From UBA4874 sp002399435 (GTDB taxonomy: Bacteria; Bacillota; Clostridia; Caldicoprobacterales; DTU083), in the NCBI GenBank assembly GCA_036823195.1, contig DAISGI010000002.1, positions 1 to 64,000 of the forward strand: a stretch of 64,000 nucleotides of DNA, read 5' to 3'. The position numbers and the translations under genes are program-made. This document shows positions 53,582-62,676 of this stretch, piece after piece (position 1 is the stretch's first letter; each line of letters starts with the position of its first letter). A model generated the notes under the pieces. It saw nothing but the letters and a program-made list of their open reading frames with translations. It did no database searches and was not told the DNA's origin.

Positions 53582-55269
53582 AACGATTTCACCTCCTTTC
53601 CATCAGATTCCCTGATTTTCATAACAAGTACCGTTACATCATCGATCATTTGATTGCCCCCCAATATTGCCTGATACAGATCCAGCAGGTAGCCTGCCGT
53701 TTCTTCCGCAGTCTTGTTCTTCATTCCTTTCAGGAACTCCATCAGATTGGGCTCATCGAATTGATCCGGCTTCTTCCGGTCAATTTCAATCAGCCCATCC
53801 GTAAAGAGCAGAAGGCTGTCTCCTTCCTCCAGCTGGATTTTCCGATTCTCATAGGAAGGGCTTACAATCTCTGCCAGCTTACAGATTGGCAGACCTACAA
53901 TGGGGACCGGCCGGACTTCCCCGCTTTTCTCCAGAACGAGGGGAGAAACATTCATTCCCGCAGAACAATAAGTCAATACCCGGCTCTTTAAATGATAGAT
54001 TCCATAAAAAAGCACGGTATAGGTTTCCTCGGGGAACGGCATCCGATTATAGGTATAATAGAGATTATTCAGAACCTGCTTGGGAGACAGCACCCGGATA
54101 CGCCCGTCGTCATATTCCCTGCGGACATGAATGTTCTGATTAATGAAGACGGTGATCATGGCAGCGGAGACGCCATGGCCTGCCACGTCGCCGATCAGAA
54201 CCCCCACATTTTCATCATCCAGCCGGTATACATTGTAGAAATCGCCGCCGATTTTTTCACAGGGCATGTAGCTGGCGTAAAATTCAAGTCTCTCTGCCAT
54301 GGGAAAGCTGACAGGCAGCAGCGCACTCTGAATATGTCTGGCATCGTTCAGATCCTTTATCAGCTTTTCATTGGCCGCTGTAATTTCTTTCGTCCTCTGC
54401 TCCACCTGATCTTCCAGACCGTCTGCATACTGGCTCAGCTTCTGCTCTGTCTTATGTAAAGCACGATAGGGCTTCTGAACATTTAATACAAACTTTGCCT
54501 TAAACAAGAAATAATAGGCGACAATTTTATAAATATGTCCCAACAGATTATAGGAATCATATACATTGTAGTACTGCGTAAATGCCAGTTCACTGAAAAT
54601 ACTCAGCAAAATCGAAAGAATGACGTATCGGTATCCTTCCTCCCCCTTCTCCCATCTGTAAATCCGATAAAAAAGCCCCAGACTGATCAAAAAGACGGCG
54701 ATAATCAGATACTCCAGATGGATCTTCAGGGGGGTCAGTCCCTGCCCCTCAATAAACAGGGGTGGAACCCGATCCAGCCGGTAGGTCAGGAGATAAAGAA
54801 GGATTCCGCTGTAAACCAGGGAAGCTGCAGCACAGAGCCTTCGGCTGACCCTTGTGGTTTTGTCCCGTACCAGGCCGGCAATGAGCATCCCAATACAGGA
54901 AGTGAGACGGGCAGCAATCCAAAAGGACGTTGCCTTCGATACGGAAGGCGGAGTCAAAAACCTTGGCATGCCATTGTAGCCAAGAGTATGGAAAAGATCC
55001 AGCAGGCCAACCGCCAGAAATGTACATGAGAAAATGAGCGTCCGCAGGCGCCTGCAGCGCTCAAATGTATAATAGGCAATTAAAAAAATACAAAAGGACA
55101 TAACGATACTCAGAAGCTCCAGGCAAATATGAATGGTCAGAAAATCGTCCATATGAAAAACATGATACAGGTATGGATTCAGCCACCATACCAGGCCATA
55201 CAGAACAGCCGAAAAAAGAAAGACAGCAAGAAAAAGAAAGCGGTCCTTCCGAAATCTCTGAGTCCCCAT
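53578..55269 (-). CDS. MASE3-type membrane sensor fused to a SpoIIE/RsbU-type PP2C phosphatase
   Basis: A 563-residue protein. Residues about 1-260 hold seven or eight membrane segments of MASE3 type (FLAVGLLDLFHTLGYNGMP). A coiled coil follows (about 275-325, KTEQKLSQYADGLEDQVEQR). Then comes a PP2C domain with metal sites in CEKIGGDFYNV and LIGDVAGHGVSAAMIT and the late TDGLIE. Such enzymes dephosphorylate anti-sigma antagonists with STAS domains; one is encoded at 63084 but not adjacent. The stop overlaps the ECF-like gene. GGAGGGGGATT precedes the ATG. Confidence 0.9.
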   Translation of the reverse strand: MGTQRFRKDRFLFLAVFLFSAVLYGLVWWLNPYLYHVFHMDDFLTIHICLELLSIVMSFCIFLIAYYTFERCRRLRTLIFSCTFLAVGLLDLFHTLGYNGMPRFLTPPSVSKATSFWIAARLTSCIGMLIAGLVRDKTTRVSRRLCAAASLVYSGILLYLLTYRLDRVPPLFIEGQGLTPLKIHLEYLIIAVFLISLGLFYRIYRWEKGEEGYRYVILSILLSIFSELAFTQYYNVYDSYNLLGHIYKIVAYYFLFKAKFVLNVQKPYRALHKTEQKLSQYADGLEDQVEQRTKEITAANEKLIKDLNDARHIQSALLPVSFPMAERLEFYASYMPCEKIGGDFYNVYRLDDENVGVLIGDVAGHGVSAAMITVFINQNIHVRREYDDGRIRVLSPKQVLNNLYYTYNRMPFPEETYTVLFYGIYHLKSRVLTYCSAGMNVSPLVLEKSGEVRPVPIVGLPICKLAEIVSPSYENRKIQLEEGDSLLLFTDGLIEIDRKKPDQFDEPNLMEFLKGMKNKTAEETAGYLLDLYQAILGGNQMIDDVTVLVMKIRESDGKEVKSL

Positions 55270-55340
55270 AATCCCCCTCCGATATTTCTTCCTTTACAAT
55301 ATTAGATTATAACATAAAATACCCAGATCATACAATTTCC

Positions 55341-55604
55341 CTATAGATGAATTTGCTTCCTTGTTTCCCCTTCCACCTTTCCGACACCATAACCAAGGGA
55401 AAAGCTCTGCATCATTCCCCCGGCGATAAAACCAATCAGCAGAGCCTTTTCCTCCCTGCTCAGTCCGATGTCGCCGGCCACCATGAATTCCCCGGCCTTT
55501 TCTTCGGCAATCAGGTGAATCGCCTGTTTTGTTCCCATATAGGGACCATTCAGTTTTCGGTTGGCCTCAATGGTATATTCCTTGATCCGATCTCCGGTCC
55601 GCAA
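55341..55604 (-). CDS. hypothetical protein of 87 residues
   Basis: No family recognised. The start taken is TTG at 55604 because AGAGGTG lies 8 nt before it; the open frame reaches 55700 but has no site there. The sequence has a charged first half (RIKEYTIEANRKLNGPYMG) and then LIGFIAGGMMQSFSLGYGVG, a weak hydrophobic patch not long enough to be a clear membrane segment. It lies downstream of the GNAT gene. Confidence 0.45.
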   Translation of the reverse strand: MRTGDRIKEYTIEANRKLNGPYMGTKQAIHLIAEEKAGEFMVAGDIGLSREEKALLIGFIAGGMMQSFSLGYGVGKVEGETRKQIHL

Positions 55605-55707
55605 TGGATACACCTCTTTCGTACAAGCTAGTTTAATGATTCCCTGAGGCTTACATTTTATACCTGATTTTACAATGCGTTTGTACGAAAGACTTGTCAC
55701 AAGGAGA

Positions 55708-56247
55708 TTATTCCTGAAGGAATTTGGCCATCAGCACTTCATCCACCCATTGGTTTCTGAAATAAAACTGTTCCTTTCGGCAGCCTTCCACGAGAAAGCC
55801 CATTTTACGATACAGAGAAATGGCACGGGTATTGGTGGAAAATACACTGAGACACAACTTATGATAATTCCTTTCCTTTGCCCAATCCATCCCGTAGGCC
55901 AAAAGAGAGAACCCAATTCCCATGGACCGCGCTTCTTTTATCACATGGATCCCCAGAGTGCAAAAATTTCGGGACTTTTGCGACATTCCCCCTGCAAAAA
56001 CAGCAATTCCCCCGACGATCCGATTATTCAAAACAGCAACTCCAATCAGATTCCTGGAGTGATCCAGATACCGGATCATTTTTTCCTGCTCCGGGACGGA
56101 CCGCACTGCATGGTCTTCCAGAAAATAGATCCCTTCCTGACATACCTCCTCCAGGGTCTCCAGAAATGCAGCGGCATCTTCCGGATAGGCCGGCCTTATC
56201 ACCAGATTTTCACCGGTGCCTGTCATCGAATGCAAGGACTTCCACAT
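55708..56247 (-). CDS. GNAT family N-acetyltransferase
   Basis: A 179-residue acetyltransferase with the usual order: LVIRPAYPEDAAAFLETL, VVNNRIVGG-like strand (here VAVLNNRIVGGIAVFAG), the acetyl-CoA region ARSMGIGFSLL, and LSVFSTNTRAISLYRKMGF near the end. This resembles RimI/RimL-like enzymes; the substrate is unknown. The ATG at 56247 follows GGGAGG at 10 nt. Confidence 0.88.
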   Translation of the reverse strand: MWKSLHSMTGTGENLVIRPAYPEDAAAFLETLEEVCQEGIYFLEDHAVRSVPEQEKMIRYLDHSRNLIGVAVLNNRIVGGIAVFAGGMSQKSRNFCTLGIHVIKEARSMGIGFSLLAYGMDWAKERNYHKLCLSVFSTNTRAISLYRKMGFLVEGCRKEQFYFRNQWVDEVLMAKFLQE

Positions 56248-56410
56248 GGCATGGACTCCTCCCGTCAATTACAGAATGTGTTTTTCAATTATTCTACAAA
56301 GGAAGCATACATTCCTGTATGCTCTGCAATTCGTTCCCAAAATGTGAAATCTGCCGGCTGCCTATGCCGCCCAATGCCGCATGAAAACAAGGTGAAAGGA
56401 CATACGAATA

Positions 56411-56434
56411 TAAAAAGGGCACCATAAAGGCGCC
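56411..56434 (-). terminator. terminator after the HPr gene
   Basis: On the reverse strand GGCGCC, loop TTTAT, GGTGCC, then CTTTTTA, 9 bp past the stop. Confidence 0.7.
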
Positions 56435-56442
56435 ATGGGTTT

Positions 56443-56715
56443 TTATTCCTCTTCTTCAGAAAAGTTATTCTCTATCAGCTTGCCGATCTTGTACAGAGCC
56501 GCAACTTCATCAGGACCGCTTACCTGGATCTTTATCCTGGCTCCCTTGAAGATCCCCAGGGCCAATACAGACAAAAGGCTTTTAGCATTTCCTGTTTTAT
56601 CGTCCCGGATAATGCTGACATCCGACGTAAAGCTGCCTGCTGTTTTGATCAACATGGCAGCAGACCTGGCATGCAGTCCGGTTTCATTCTTAATGATAAA
56701 TTCCTTTTCAATCAT
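56443..56715 (-). CDS. ptsH: HPr phosphocarrier protein
   Basis: A 90-residue PTS phosphocarrier. His15 (GLHARSA) accepts phosphate from enzyme I, and Ser46 (NAKSLLSVLALGI) is the HPr kinase site used in carbon catabolite control; both are present. The usual HARPA is HARSA, with Ser18 in place of Pro. No enzyme I gene follows. The start at 56715 follows AAGTGGGGAAAC. Confidence 0.92.
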   Translation of the reverse strand: MIEKEFIIKNETGLHARSAAMLIKTAGSFTSDVSIIRDDKTGNAKSLLSVLALGIFKGARIKIQVSGPDEVAALYKIGKLIENNFSEEEE

Positions 56716-56863
56716 GTTTCCCCACTTCTCCGTTCTAATTCGTATTAGATAAAGTAACCGGCAGGTATCGGTTCCTGATTTGCCCCAGTCCAATCCAGCC
56801 TGATGATCATTTAAAATTATTAGGTATATTGTACATGATTTTTGCAAAAAGGGCAAGTTCTAC

Positions 56864-56892
56864 TTGACAATTCTTTCGTATTTAGCAATAAT
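56864..56892 (+). promoter_or_regulatory. sigma-A promoter of the glyS T-box leader
   Basis: TTGACA (56864-56869) and AATAAT (56887-56892) with 17-bp spacing, just before the T-box leader. Confidence 0.65.
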
Positions 56893-56897
56893 AAGTC

Positions 56898-57100
56898 TGA
56901 GGATAAGCAGCTTCGACGGGAAGGAGTAGGATCTGTCCCTTGTCAACAGAGAACCGGGGAGGGTGGAAACCCGGCGGCAGGCAGATAGGAAGGCATCCCC
57001 GAGCTGTAGGAAAAAGAGGATCCCTGTATGGGGATCAAAAAGGGTGGAACCGCGGAAGATCAGTCTTTCGTCCCTTTATGGGAGGAAGGGCTTTTTTATT
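56898..57100 (+). ncRNA. T-box riboswitch, glycine type
   Basis: Stem I runs from about 56905 with a distal AGAGA/GGGTGG region. The likely specifier is GGC at 56992-56994, followed by A. The T-box AAGGGTGGAACCGCGG is at 57040-57055. CCCTT/AAGGG around 57072-57090 followed by six T forms the terminator; the alternative pairing of AAAGGG (57038-57043) with CCCTTT (57072-57077) gives the antiterminator. Uncharged tRNA-Gly would allow glyS expression. This explains the stretch 56716-57125. Confidence 0.92.
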
Positions 57101-57125
57101 GCCAGGAAAGGAGACAAAGATATCG

Positions 57126-58511
57126 ATGGAAAACAAGATGGAAAAGCTGATCGCTCTGTGCAGGGGGCGGGGCTTTATTTACCCCGGCTCGGAAATATAC
57201 GGCGGTCTGGCCAACAGCTGGGATTATGGCCCGCTTGGAGTGGAATTCAAAAACAACGTGAAACGGGCCTGGTGGAAAAAATTCATACAGGAAAGCCCGT
57301 ACAATATCGGCATGGATGCTGCCGTGCTGATGAATCCAAAGACCTGGGTGGCATCCGGTCATGTGGGTAATTTCAATGATCCGCTGATGGACTGCAGGGA
57401 GTGCAAGGCCCGGTTCCGTGCAGACCAGTTAATCGAAGAGGACATGATGAAAAAAGGTCTGCCCGACGGCACAGCGGATGGATGGTCCAATGCAAGGATG
57501 GAGGAGTATATCAGGGAAAACCATGTTGTCTGCCCGGAGTGCGGCAAATCCAATTTTACTCCCATCCGTCAGTTCAACATGATGTTTAAAACCTGGCAGG
57601 GAGTAACGGAAGATTCCCGGTCGGAACTGTATCTCCGGCCGGAAACCGCTCAGGGCATCTTCGTAAACTTCAAGAACGTTCTGCGCTCTTCCAGAAAAAA
57701 GATCCCATTTGGAATCGGCCAGATCGGAAAGGCATTCCGGAATGAGATTACACCCGGGAATTTTACCTTCCGAACCCGGGAATTTGAACAAATGGAGATG
57801 GAGTTTTTCTGCAAGCCGGGAGACGATATGGAATGGTTTCATTACTGGAAGGAGTTCTGCAAAAACTGGCTTCTCGATCTTGGGTTATCCGGGGAACATA
57901 TCCGGCTGCGGGATCACGAAAAGGAGGAACTGTCCCACTACAGCAAGGCGACAACGGATATTGAGTACCGCTTTCCGTTTGGCTGGGGAGAATTATGGGG
58001 GATTGCAGACCGTACAGACTACGACCTGAAGCAGCACGCAAAATACTCCGGGGAAAGTCTGAACTATCTGGATCCCACCACCAATGAACAATACGTTCCT
58101 TACTGCATTGAGCCTTCCCTCGGGGCAGATCGGGTTGCTCTTGCTTTCCTGAGCGAAAGTTATACAGAAGAGACGCTGGATAACGGAGACAACCGCGTCG
58201 TCATGAAGCTTCATCCCGCCCTGGCCCCTTATCAGGCTGCCATCCTGCCGCTCACCAAAAAACTTCGGGAACCCACAGAAGCTCTATACCGCAAACTGGC
58301 AGGAAAACTCAACGTGGAATATGATGAAATCGGCAGCATTGGAAAACGGTACCGCAGGGAAGATGAGATTGGAACACCCTTCTGCATCACCGTGGACTTT
58401 GACACGATAAAGGATAATACCGTAACCATAAGGGACCGCGACACCATGAAACAGATCCGCCTTTCCACCAACGAATTGATCGGCTGGCTGGAGGAAAAAA
58501 CAGCTTTTTAG
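57126..58511 (+). CDS. glyS: glycyl-tRNA synthetase, single-chain dimeric type
   Basis: A 461-residue class II synthetase charging tRNA-Gly. It opens MENKMEKLIALCRGRGFIYP and has EIYGGLANSWDYGPLG, ADQLIEED, LRPETAQGIFVNFKN, motif 2 FRNEITPGNFTFRTREFEQM, and motif 3 near EPSLGADRVALAF. This is the alpha-2 GlyRS, not the glyQ/glyS alpha-beta form. The start at 57126 follows AAAGGAGACAAAG; one four codons later is possible. It is controlled by the T-box leader. Confidence 0.97.
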   Translation: MENKMEKLIALCRGRGFIYPGSEIYGGLANSWDYGPLGVEFKNNVKRAWWKKFIQESPYNIGMDAAVLMNPKTWVASGHVGNFNDPLMDCRECKARFRADQLIEEDMMKKGLPDGTADGWSNARMEEYIRENHVVCPECGKSNFTPIRQFNMMFKTWQGVTEDSRSELYLRPETAQGIFVNFKNVLRSSRKKIPFGIGQIGKAFRNEITPGNFTFRTREFEQMEMEFFCKPGDDMEWFHYWKEFCKNWLLDLGLSGEHIRLRDHEKEELSHYSKATTDIEYRFPFGWGELWGIADRTDYDLKQHAKYSGESLNYLDPTTNEQYVPYCIEPSLGADRVALAFLSESYTEETLDNGDNRVVMKLHPALAPYQAAILPLTKKLREPTEALYRKLAGKLNVEYDEIGSIGKRYRREDEIGTPFCITVDFDTIKDNTVTIRDRDTMKQIRLSTNELIGWLEEKTAF

Positions 58512-58584
58512 CAAATACCGGATTCCTCCCATCTCTGCAGGTGGAAAGAGGGACCAACAAAGTATATAATATAGTTTGTAACCC

Positions 58585-58627
58585 GAAAAGGAGAGGGAAT
58601 GCCGAAACGTCATTCCCTCTCCTTTTC
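58585..58627. terminator. bidirectional terminator between glyS and the ferredoxin gene
   Basis: A 17-bp perfect stem (GAAAAGGAGAGGGAATG and complement) around a 9-nt loop, between two convergent genes. Confidence 0.92.
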
Positions 58628-58690
58628 TGCTGCAAATCTGCACTTTTCCCTGTTCCCCGGACTGCCTCATTCTCTGCGCAGTCTGCTTAC

Positions 58691-58879
58691 TCAAACTTCC
58701 TTAATGGCTTCCGTAGGACAATTTTCGATAGCCTCCTGGACCGAATCCTCCAGTTCCGCCGGAACATCCTCCTCTATGGCCTCTGCCTTCTCGTCATCGC
58801 CCCAATGAAATACATCCTCGCAGGTGCTGATACACAGCCCGCAGCTGATGCACAAATCCGGATCCACATGTGCTTTCAA
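58691..58879 (-). CDS. [4Fe-4S] ferredoxin
   Basis: A 62-residue single-cluster ferredoxin: Cys10, Cys13 and Cys16 in CISCGLC, and Cys54 in NCPTEAI, with an extra Cys20 that often pairs in a disulfide. The acidic middle is typical. The start is TTG at 58879, 7 nt after GAGGAGG. It is a lone gene; the partner oxidoreductase is not apparent. Confidence 0.93.
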   Translation of the reverse strand: MKAHVDPDLCISCGLCISTCEDVFHWGDDEKAEAIEEDVPAELEDSVQEAIENCPTEAIKEV

Positions 58880-58980
58880 AATAATTCCTCCTCATATTGT
58901 CGTGTTGGAGTTTCCACCAGGAAACTTTCTCTTGTTACTCATAATGCATATAAAACTATATTACCCCAGCCCAGTATGGA

Positions 58981-60753
58981 TTAAACCATTTTTACAAAAT
59001 TTTTAACTCTGCCGTACAGGGCATCGTCCACCTCAGCCACCATCCGAACACCGTCTTCCATAAACTCCTCCTCAAGAATATTGCCTTCCTCATGGAGCAG
59101 GGATCGGATCGTCCCCTGGTCATAGGGCACAACCAGCTGCAGATGATGGGTCTGTCCCGGCAGGTTTTCCCGGATCAACGCAAGAAGCTCCTCCAGTCCC
59201 TCCCCATTGCGGGCGGAAAGGAATGCCTGCGGTTTTTCAACGGGAAGCATAGCTGGATCCGTTACGGTATCCATTTTATTGTATACCGTAATGATTTTCT
59301 GGGATGCTCCCAGCTCCCTCAGGACCCGGCGCACCACCGCCGCCTGCTCCAGCAGGTTCGGCGAACCTGCATCCACAACATGCAGCAGCAAGTCTGCCTT
59401 TACCACTTCCTCCAAAGTCGAATGGAAAGCCTCCACCAGATCATGAGGCAGTTTATCAATGAAGCCCACGGTATCAATCAGAAGGAACCGCCGGCCGTCC
59501 GGCAGGCTGATTCCCCTGGAAACCGGATCCAGCGTGGCAAACAATTTGTCTTCCACCAGGACGTCACTGCCGGTCAGGGCATTGAGCAGCGTGCTTTTTC
59601 CGGCATTGGTATAGCCGGCAAGAGCGACAATGGGGATCCTGTGTTTTTCACGTTTTGCCCGCAGGGCACCTCTCCTTGCCTGGACCTTTTCCAGCTCCCC
59701 TTCAATTTCATGAATTCTCCTGTGAATATGACGCCGATCGGTTTCCAGCTTTTTCTCCCCCGGCCCTCTGGTGCCAATGCCGCCTCCCAGACGGGAAAGA
59801 GCAATTCCCATGCCCATCAGCCTGGGAAGACGGTATTTGAGCTGGGCCAGTTCCACCTGCAGCTTACCTTCCCTTGATACGGCATGTCTGGAAAAGATAT
59901 CAAGGATAAGCGCAGTACGGTCAATTACCCTGACTCCCAGTATATCTTCCAGATTTTTGATCTGAGCCGCGGAAAGTTCATCATCCGCTATCACCAGATT
60001 GGCATTCCGGGACTGACACAAAAGTGCCACCTCAGATGCTTTTCCCCTTCCGATATAAGTGCCCGCTTCCGGTGCCTTCCGGTTTTGCGTGGTTTTGTAC
60101 AACACTTCTGCACCGGCCGTCCATGCCAGTTCCTCCAGTTCATTGAGCGAAGCAAGCCCTTCTCCATGGTCGTCCAGGCCGATAAGAACCGCCCGTTCAT
60201 CTTCCTCCGTCGAGGGACGAACCGCCGCAGGAATGCCGATCAGCGGATCCCGCCTCCGGATCTCCCGCATCAGGGCCGGACCACAAAGCTCCTCCACAGG
60301 GACAGGCCCGTAAATCACGTAAGGCTCTTCCGATTCCCCGGGAGGATTCAAAAAGGCCGTATAGCAGTCCGAAAATGCCCCGTCCCGGACCCCTATGGCA
60401 GTTATGGCATCAAACCGCATTTTCCAGAGGGAATTCAGATCCACCCGGGACAGCCTGCCGCTGCCGTTGGGATGGGTATGGATGCATCGGATTCCGCTCA
60501 GGCGCGTCTCACTTCGCCGCAGTCCTTTGTCGGGCAGGGAGACCTGATCATGTTCTCCCATGGAAACATCCAGAATCTCTCCTCTGCGGCTCAAATAAAC
60601 GGATATCTCACGATTGATCTGACCGGTCCATTCACAAAGCAGCCGGATCAGTTCCTCAGAAAGATAATCTTCCCTGTCCACTGATATTTCGTTTATACTT
60701 TCCAATCGGGATAGAATGTGTTTGGATAATCCCGTTGTATTCCCATTGATCAT
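58981..60753 (-). CDS. hflX: GTPase HflX with an N-terminal JAMM-like domain
   Basis: HflX is a ribosome-associated GTPase that splits stalled or stressed ribosomes. The core is complete: N-terminal HflX domain from about 187 (AVLIGLDDHG, YIGRGKASEV, LSRLGGGIGTRGPGEKKLE), then G1 GYTNAGKS at 380-387, DTVGF and NKMD. Ordinary HflX is about 420 residues; this has 590. Residues 1-185 carry Glu49 in NREISVYLS, HTHP with His92 and His94, and Ser102/Asp105, the exact HxHPx6SxxD spacing of JAMM metalloprotease domains. AAGGAGGGATGTAAT precedes the ATG. Confidence 0.93.
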   Translation of the reverse strand: MINGNTTGLSKHILSRLESINEISVDREDYLSEELIRLLCEWTGQINREISVYLSRRGEILDVSMGEHDQVSLPDKGLRRSETRLSGIRCIHTHPNGSGRLSRVDLNSLWKMRFDAITAIGVRDGAFSDCYTAFLNPPGESEEPYVIYGPVPVEELCGPALMREIRRRDPLIGIPAAVRPSTEEDERAVLIGLDDHGEGLASLNELEELAWTAGAEVLYKTTQNRKAPEAGTYIGRGKASEVALLCQSRNANLVIADDELSAAQIKNLEDILGVRVIDRTALILDIFSRHAVSREGKLQVELAQLKYRLPRLMGMGIALSRLGGGIGTRGPGEKKLETDRRHIHRRIHEIEGELEKVQARRGALRAKREKHRIPIVALAGYTNAGKSTLLNALTGSDVLVEDKLFATLDPVSRGISLPDGRRFLLIDTVGFIDKLPHDLVEAFHSTLEEVVKADLLLHVVDAGSPNLLEQAAVVRRVLRELGASQKIITVYNKMDTVTDPAMLPVEKPQAFLSARNGEGLEELLALIRENLPGQTHHLQLVVPYDQGTIRSLLHEEGNILEEEFMEDGVRMVAEVDDALYGRVKNFVKMV

Positions 60754-60846
60754 ATTACATCCCTCCTTTCTGCTGAATCTTACTTAGCCGCTTGCCTGTA
60801 TCATACCCGATTTCCCGAAAAACCTCAAAGGATTTTCCGGTTATAA

Positions 60847-62571
60847 TCAAACTTTCGCTTTCTCTAAAAATTCCTTCATGCCGGCTGTATCCAGGCAATT
60901 CAATATGTCCTTTTTTTCACACCAGCCTTTGCGGGCGACCGTTGTGCCAAACCCCGTATTGGAGATCTCGGATACACTGTGAGCGTCCGGATTAATCATC
61001 AGACGAATTCCCATTTCCTTTGCTTTTTTGCACCAGCGCCAGTCCAGATCCAGCCGATGGGGATTGGCATTGATCTCTATCACGATTTCCTTCTCCGCCG
61101 CCTTCTCCAGAATACGTTCCATATCCAGTTCATATCCGTCCCGGGACAGAAGCAGTCTGCCCGTCGGATGCCCCAGAATAGTGGTATGCGGATTATCCAG
61201 CACTCTCAAAATTCGATTGGTCATGCTGCTCCTGTCCATCCGAAAATTTGAATGGACGGATGCAATCACAAAATCAAAACGATTCAGAAAACCATCCGGA
61301 TAATCCAGGGATCCATCCGGAAGAATATCGGATTCGATGCCCCTGAAAATATGGAAATCCTCCCATTCCGCATTGAGCTTATCAATCTCTTCCTGCTGCC
61401 GGATAACATCCTCTTCCTTCAGGCCACGGGCATAATAGGCAGAACGACTGTGATCGGATATTCCCATATAGTGATATCCCTGTCTATGCGTCCCTTCCGC
61501 CAGAGCCGCCAGAGTATCGCTGCCATCACTGTACCGGCTGTGCAGATGAAAGATTCCCTGAAGGTCCCTGCTTTCCACCAACATTGGCAGCCTGCCCTCC
61601 AATGCCGCTTCGATTTCTCCCGTATCCTCCCGTAATTCAGGAGGAATATAGGACATTCCCAAAGCCTGGTATATCTCTTCTTCGTTTGCACAGGAAATCC
61701 TCTCTTCGTCTTCTCCGCGGAATAAGCCGTATTCATTCATTTTCAGATCCATGGACTTTGCCAGATGCCGCAATCTGGTGTTATGCTCCCTGCTTCCCGT
61801 AAAATGCTGAAGGGCATAAGGATATTGTTCCGGAGATACCACCCGCAAATCCATGGCAATTCCTTCCTTCAGCCGGACACTGGTTTTGGTCTCCCCCTGT
61901 CCGGTAACATCCGCCACATCCGGCAGGGATACAAAATACTTCATGACGTCCTCCGGTTGGTCGGAAGATGCCAATATATCAATATCCTTGACCGTTTCCC
62001 GGCTTCTGCGCAGACTCCCTGCAATCTGCATCGATTGAACCTGCGGACAGTCCTTCCCCTTCTTCAGGATGGAATAGGCCACTTCACCGGCTTCGGAAAG
62101 CAAATACCGATCGGCTCCGGTACGGGCATGGGCAATCCCCTTCATAATATTTTGCTGCGTCTTTTCCCCAAATCCGGGCAGATCCACCAGACGATTTTCC
62201 CGGCATGCATATTCCAGCTCCCCGATGGTGGTGATTCCAAGTGTGTCATAAAGGGTACGAACTTTTTTGATGCCCAGACCCGGAATCTTCAAAAGCTCGA
62301 ACAAGCCGGATGGAAACTCCGCTTTCAGGTCTTCATAATATTTTAAATGACCAGTTGTCACCAATTCGCTTATTTTTTGTTCCAAGGCCTTTCCAATGCC
62401 CCGGACGCTACCCAGTCTGTTTTCCTGAACCAGAGTTTTCAGATCCTCATCCAGGGACTCCACAGCTCTGGCCCCATTTTCATAGGCACGGGTTTTAAAC
62501 GGGCTTTCCCCTTTCCATTCCAGATAAAAGCCAATTTCATTCAGGATATCTGCTACGATATGTTTGTCCAA
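60847..62571 (-). CDS. polX: DNA polymerase X family with PHP domain
   Basis: A 574-residue repair polymerase. The N-terminus has the 8-kDa helix-hairpin-helix part (VRGIGKALEQKI, IPGLGIKKV, LPGFGEKTQQ). The palm Asp residues are in KDIDILAS and MDLRVV. The C-terminal PHP domain with metal ligands (HLHSRYSDG, GISDHSR, IESDIL, ASVHSNF, LGHPTG, INPDAHS) gives 3'-5' exonuclease and phosphatase activity in relatives. The start is TTG at 62571, 8 nt after GGAG. It lies 93 bp before hflX on the same strand. Confidence 0.95.
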   Translation of the reverse strand: MDKHIVADILNEIGFYLEWKGESPFKTRAYENGARAVESLDEDLKTLVQENRLGSVRGIGKALEQKISELVTTGHLKYYEDLKAEFPSGLFELLKIPGLGIKKVRTLYDTLGITTIGELEYACRENRLVDLPGFGEKTQQNIMKGIAHARTGADRYLLSEAGEVAYSILKKGKDCPQVQSMQIAGSLRRSRETVKDIDILASSDQPEDVMKYFVSLPDVADVTGQGETKTSVRLKEGIAMDLRVVSPEQYPYALQHFTGSREHNTRLRHLAKSMDLKMNEYGLFRGEDEERISCANEEEIYQALGMSYIPPELREDTGEIEAALEGRLPMLVESRDLQGIFHLHSRYSDGSDTLAALAEGTHRQGYHYMGISDHSRSAYYARGLKEEDVIRQQEEIDKLNAEWEDFHIFRGIESDILPDGSLDYPDGFLNRFDFVIASVHSNFRMDRSSMTNRILRVLDNPHTTILGHPTGRLLLSRDGYELDMERILEKAAEKEIVIEINANPHRLDLDWRWCKKAKEMGIRLMINPDAHSVSEISNTGFGTTVARKGWCEKKDILNCLDTAGMKEFLEKAKV

Positions 62572-62676
62572 TCCATCCGCTCCTTCTTTCAGGATATCGG
62601 AATCCCATTCAACTTTCGGTCCTTATTTATTATAAACGGATTTGTCCTGTCTCACTCAGCAAAACTCCAATCAGCT

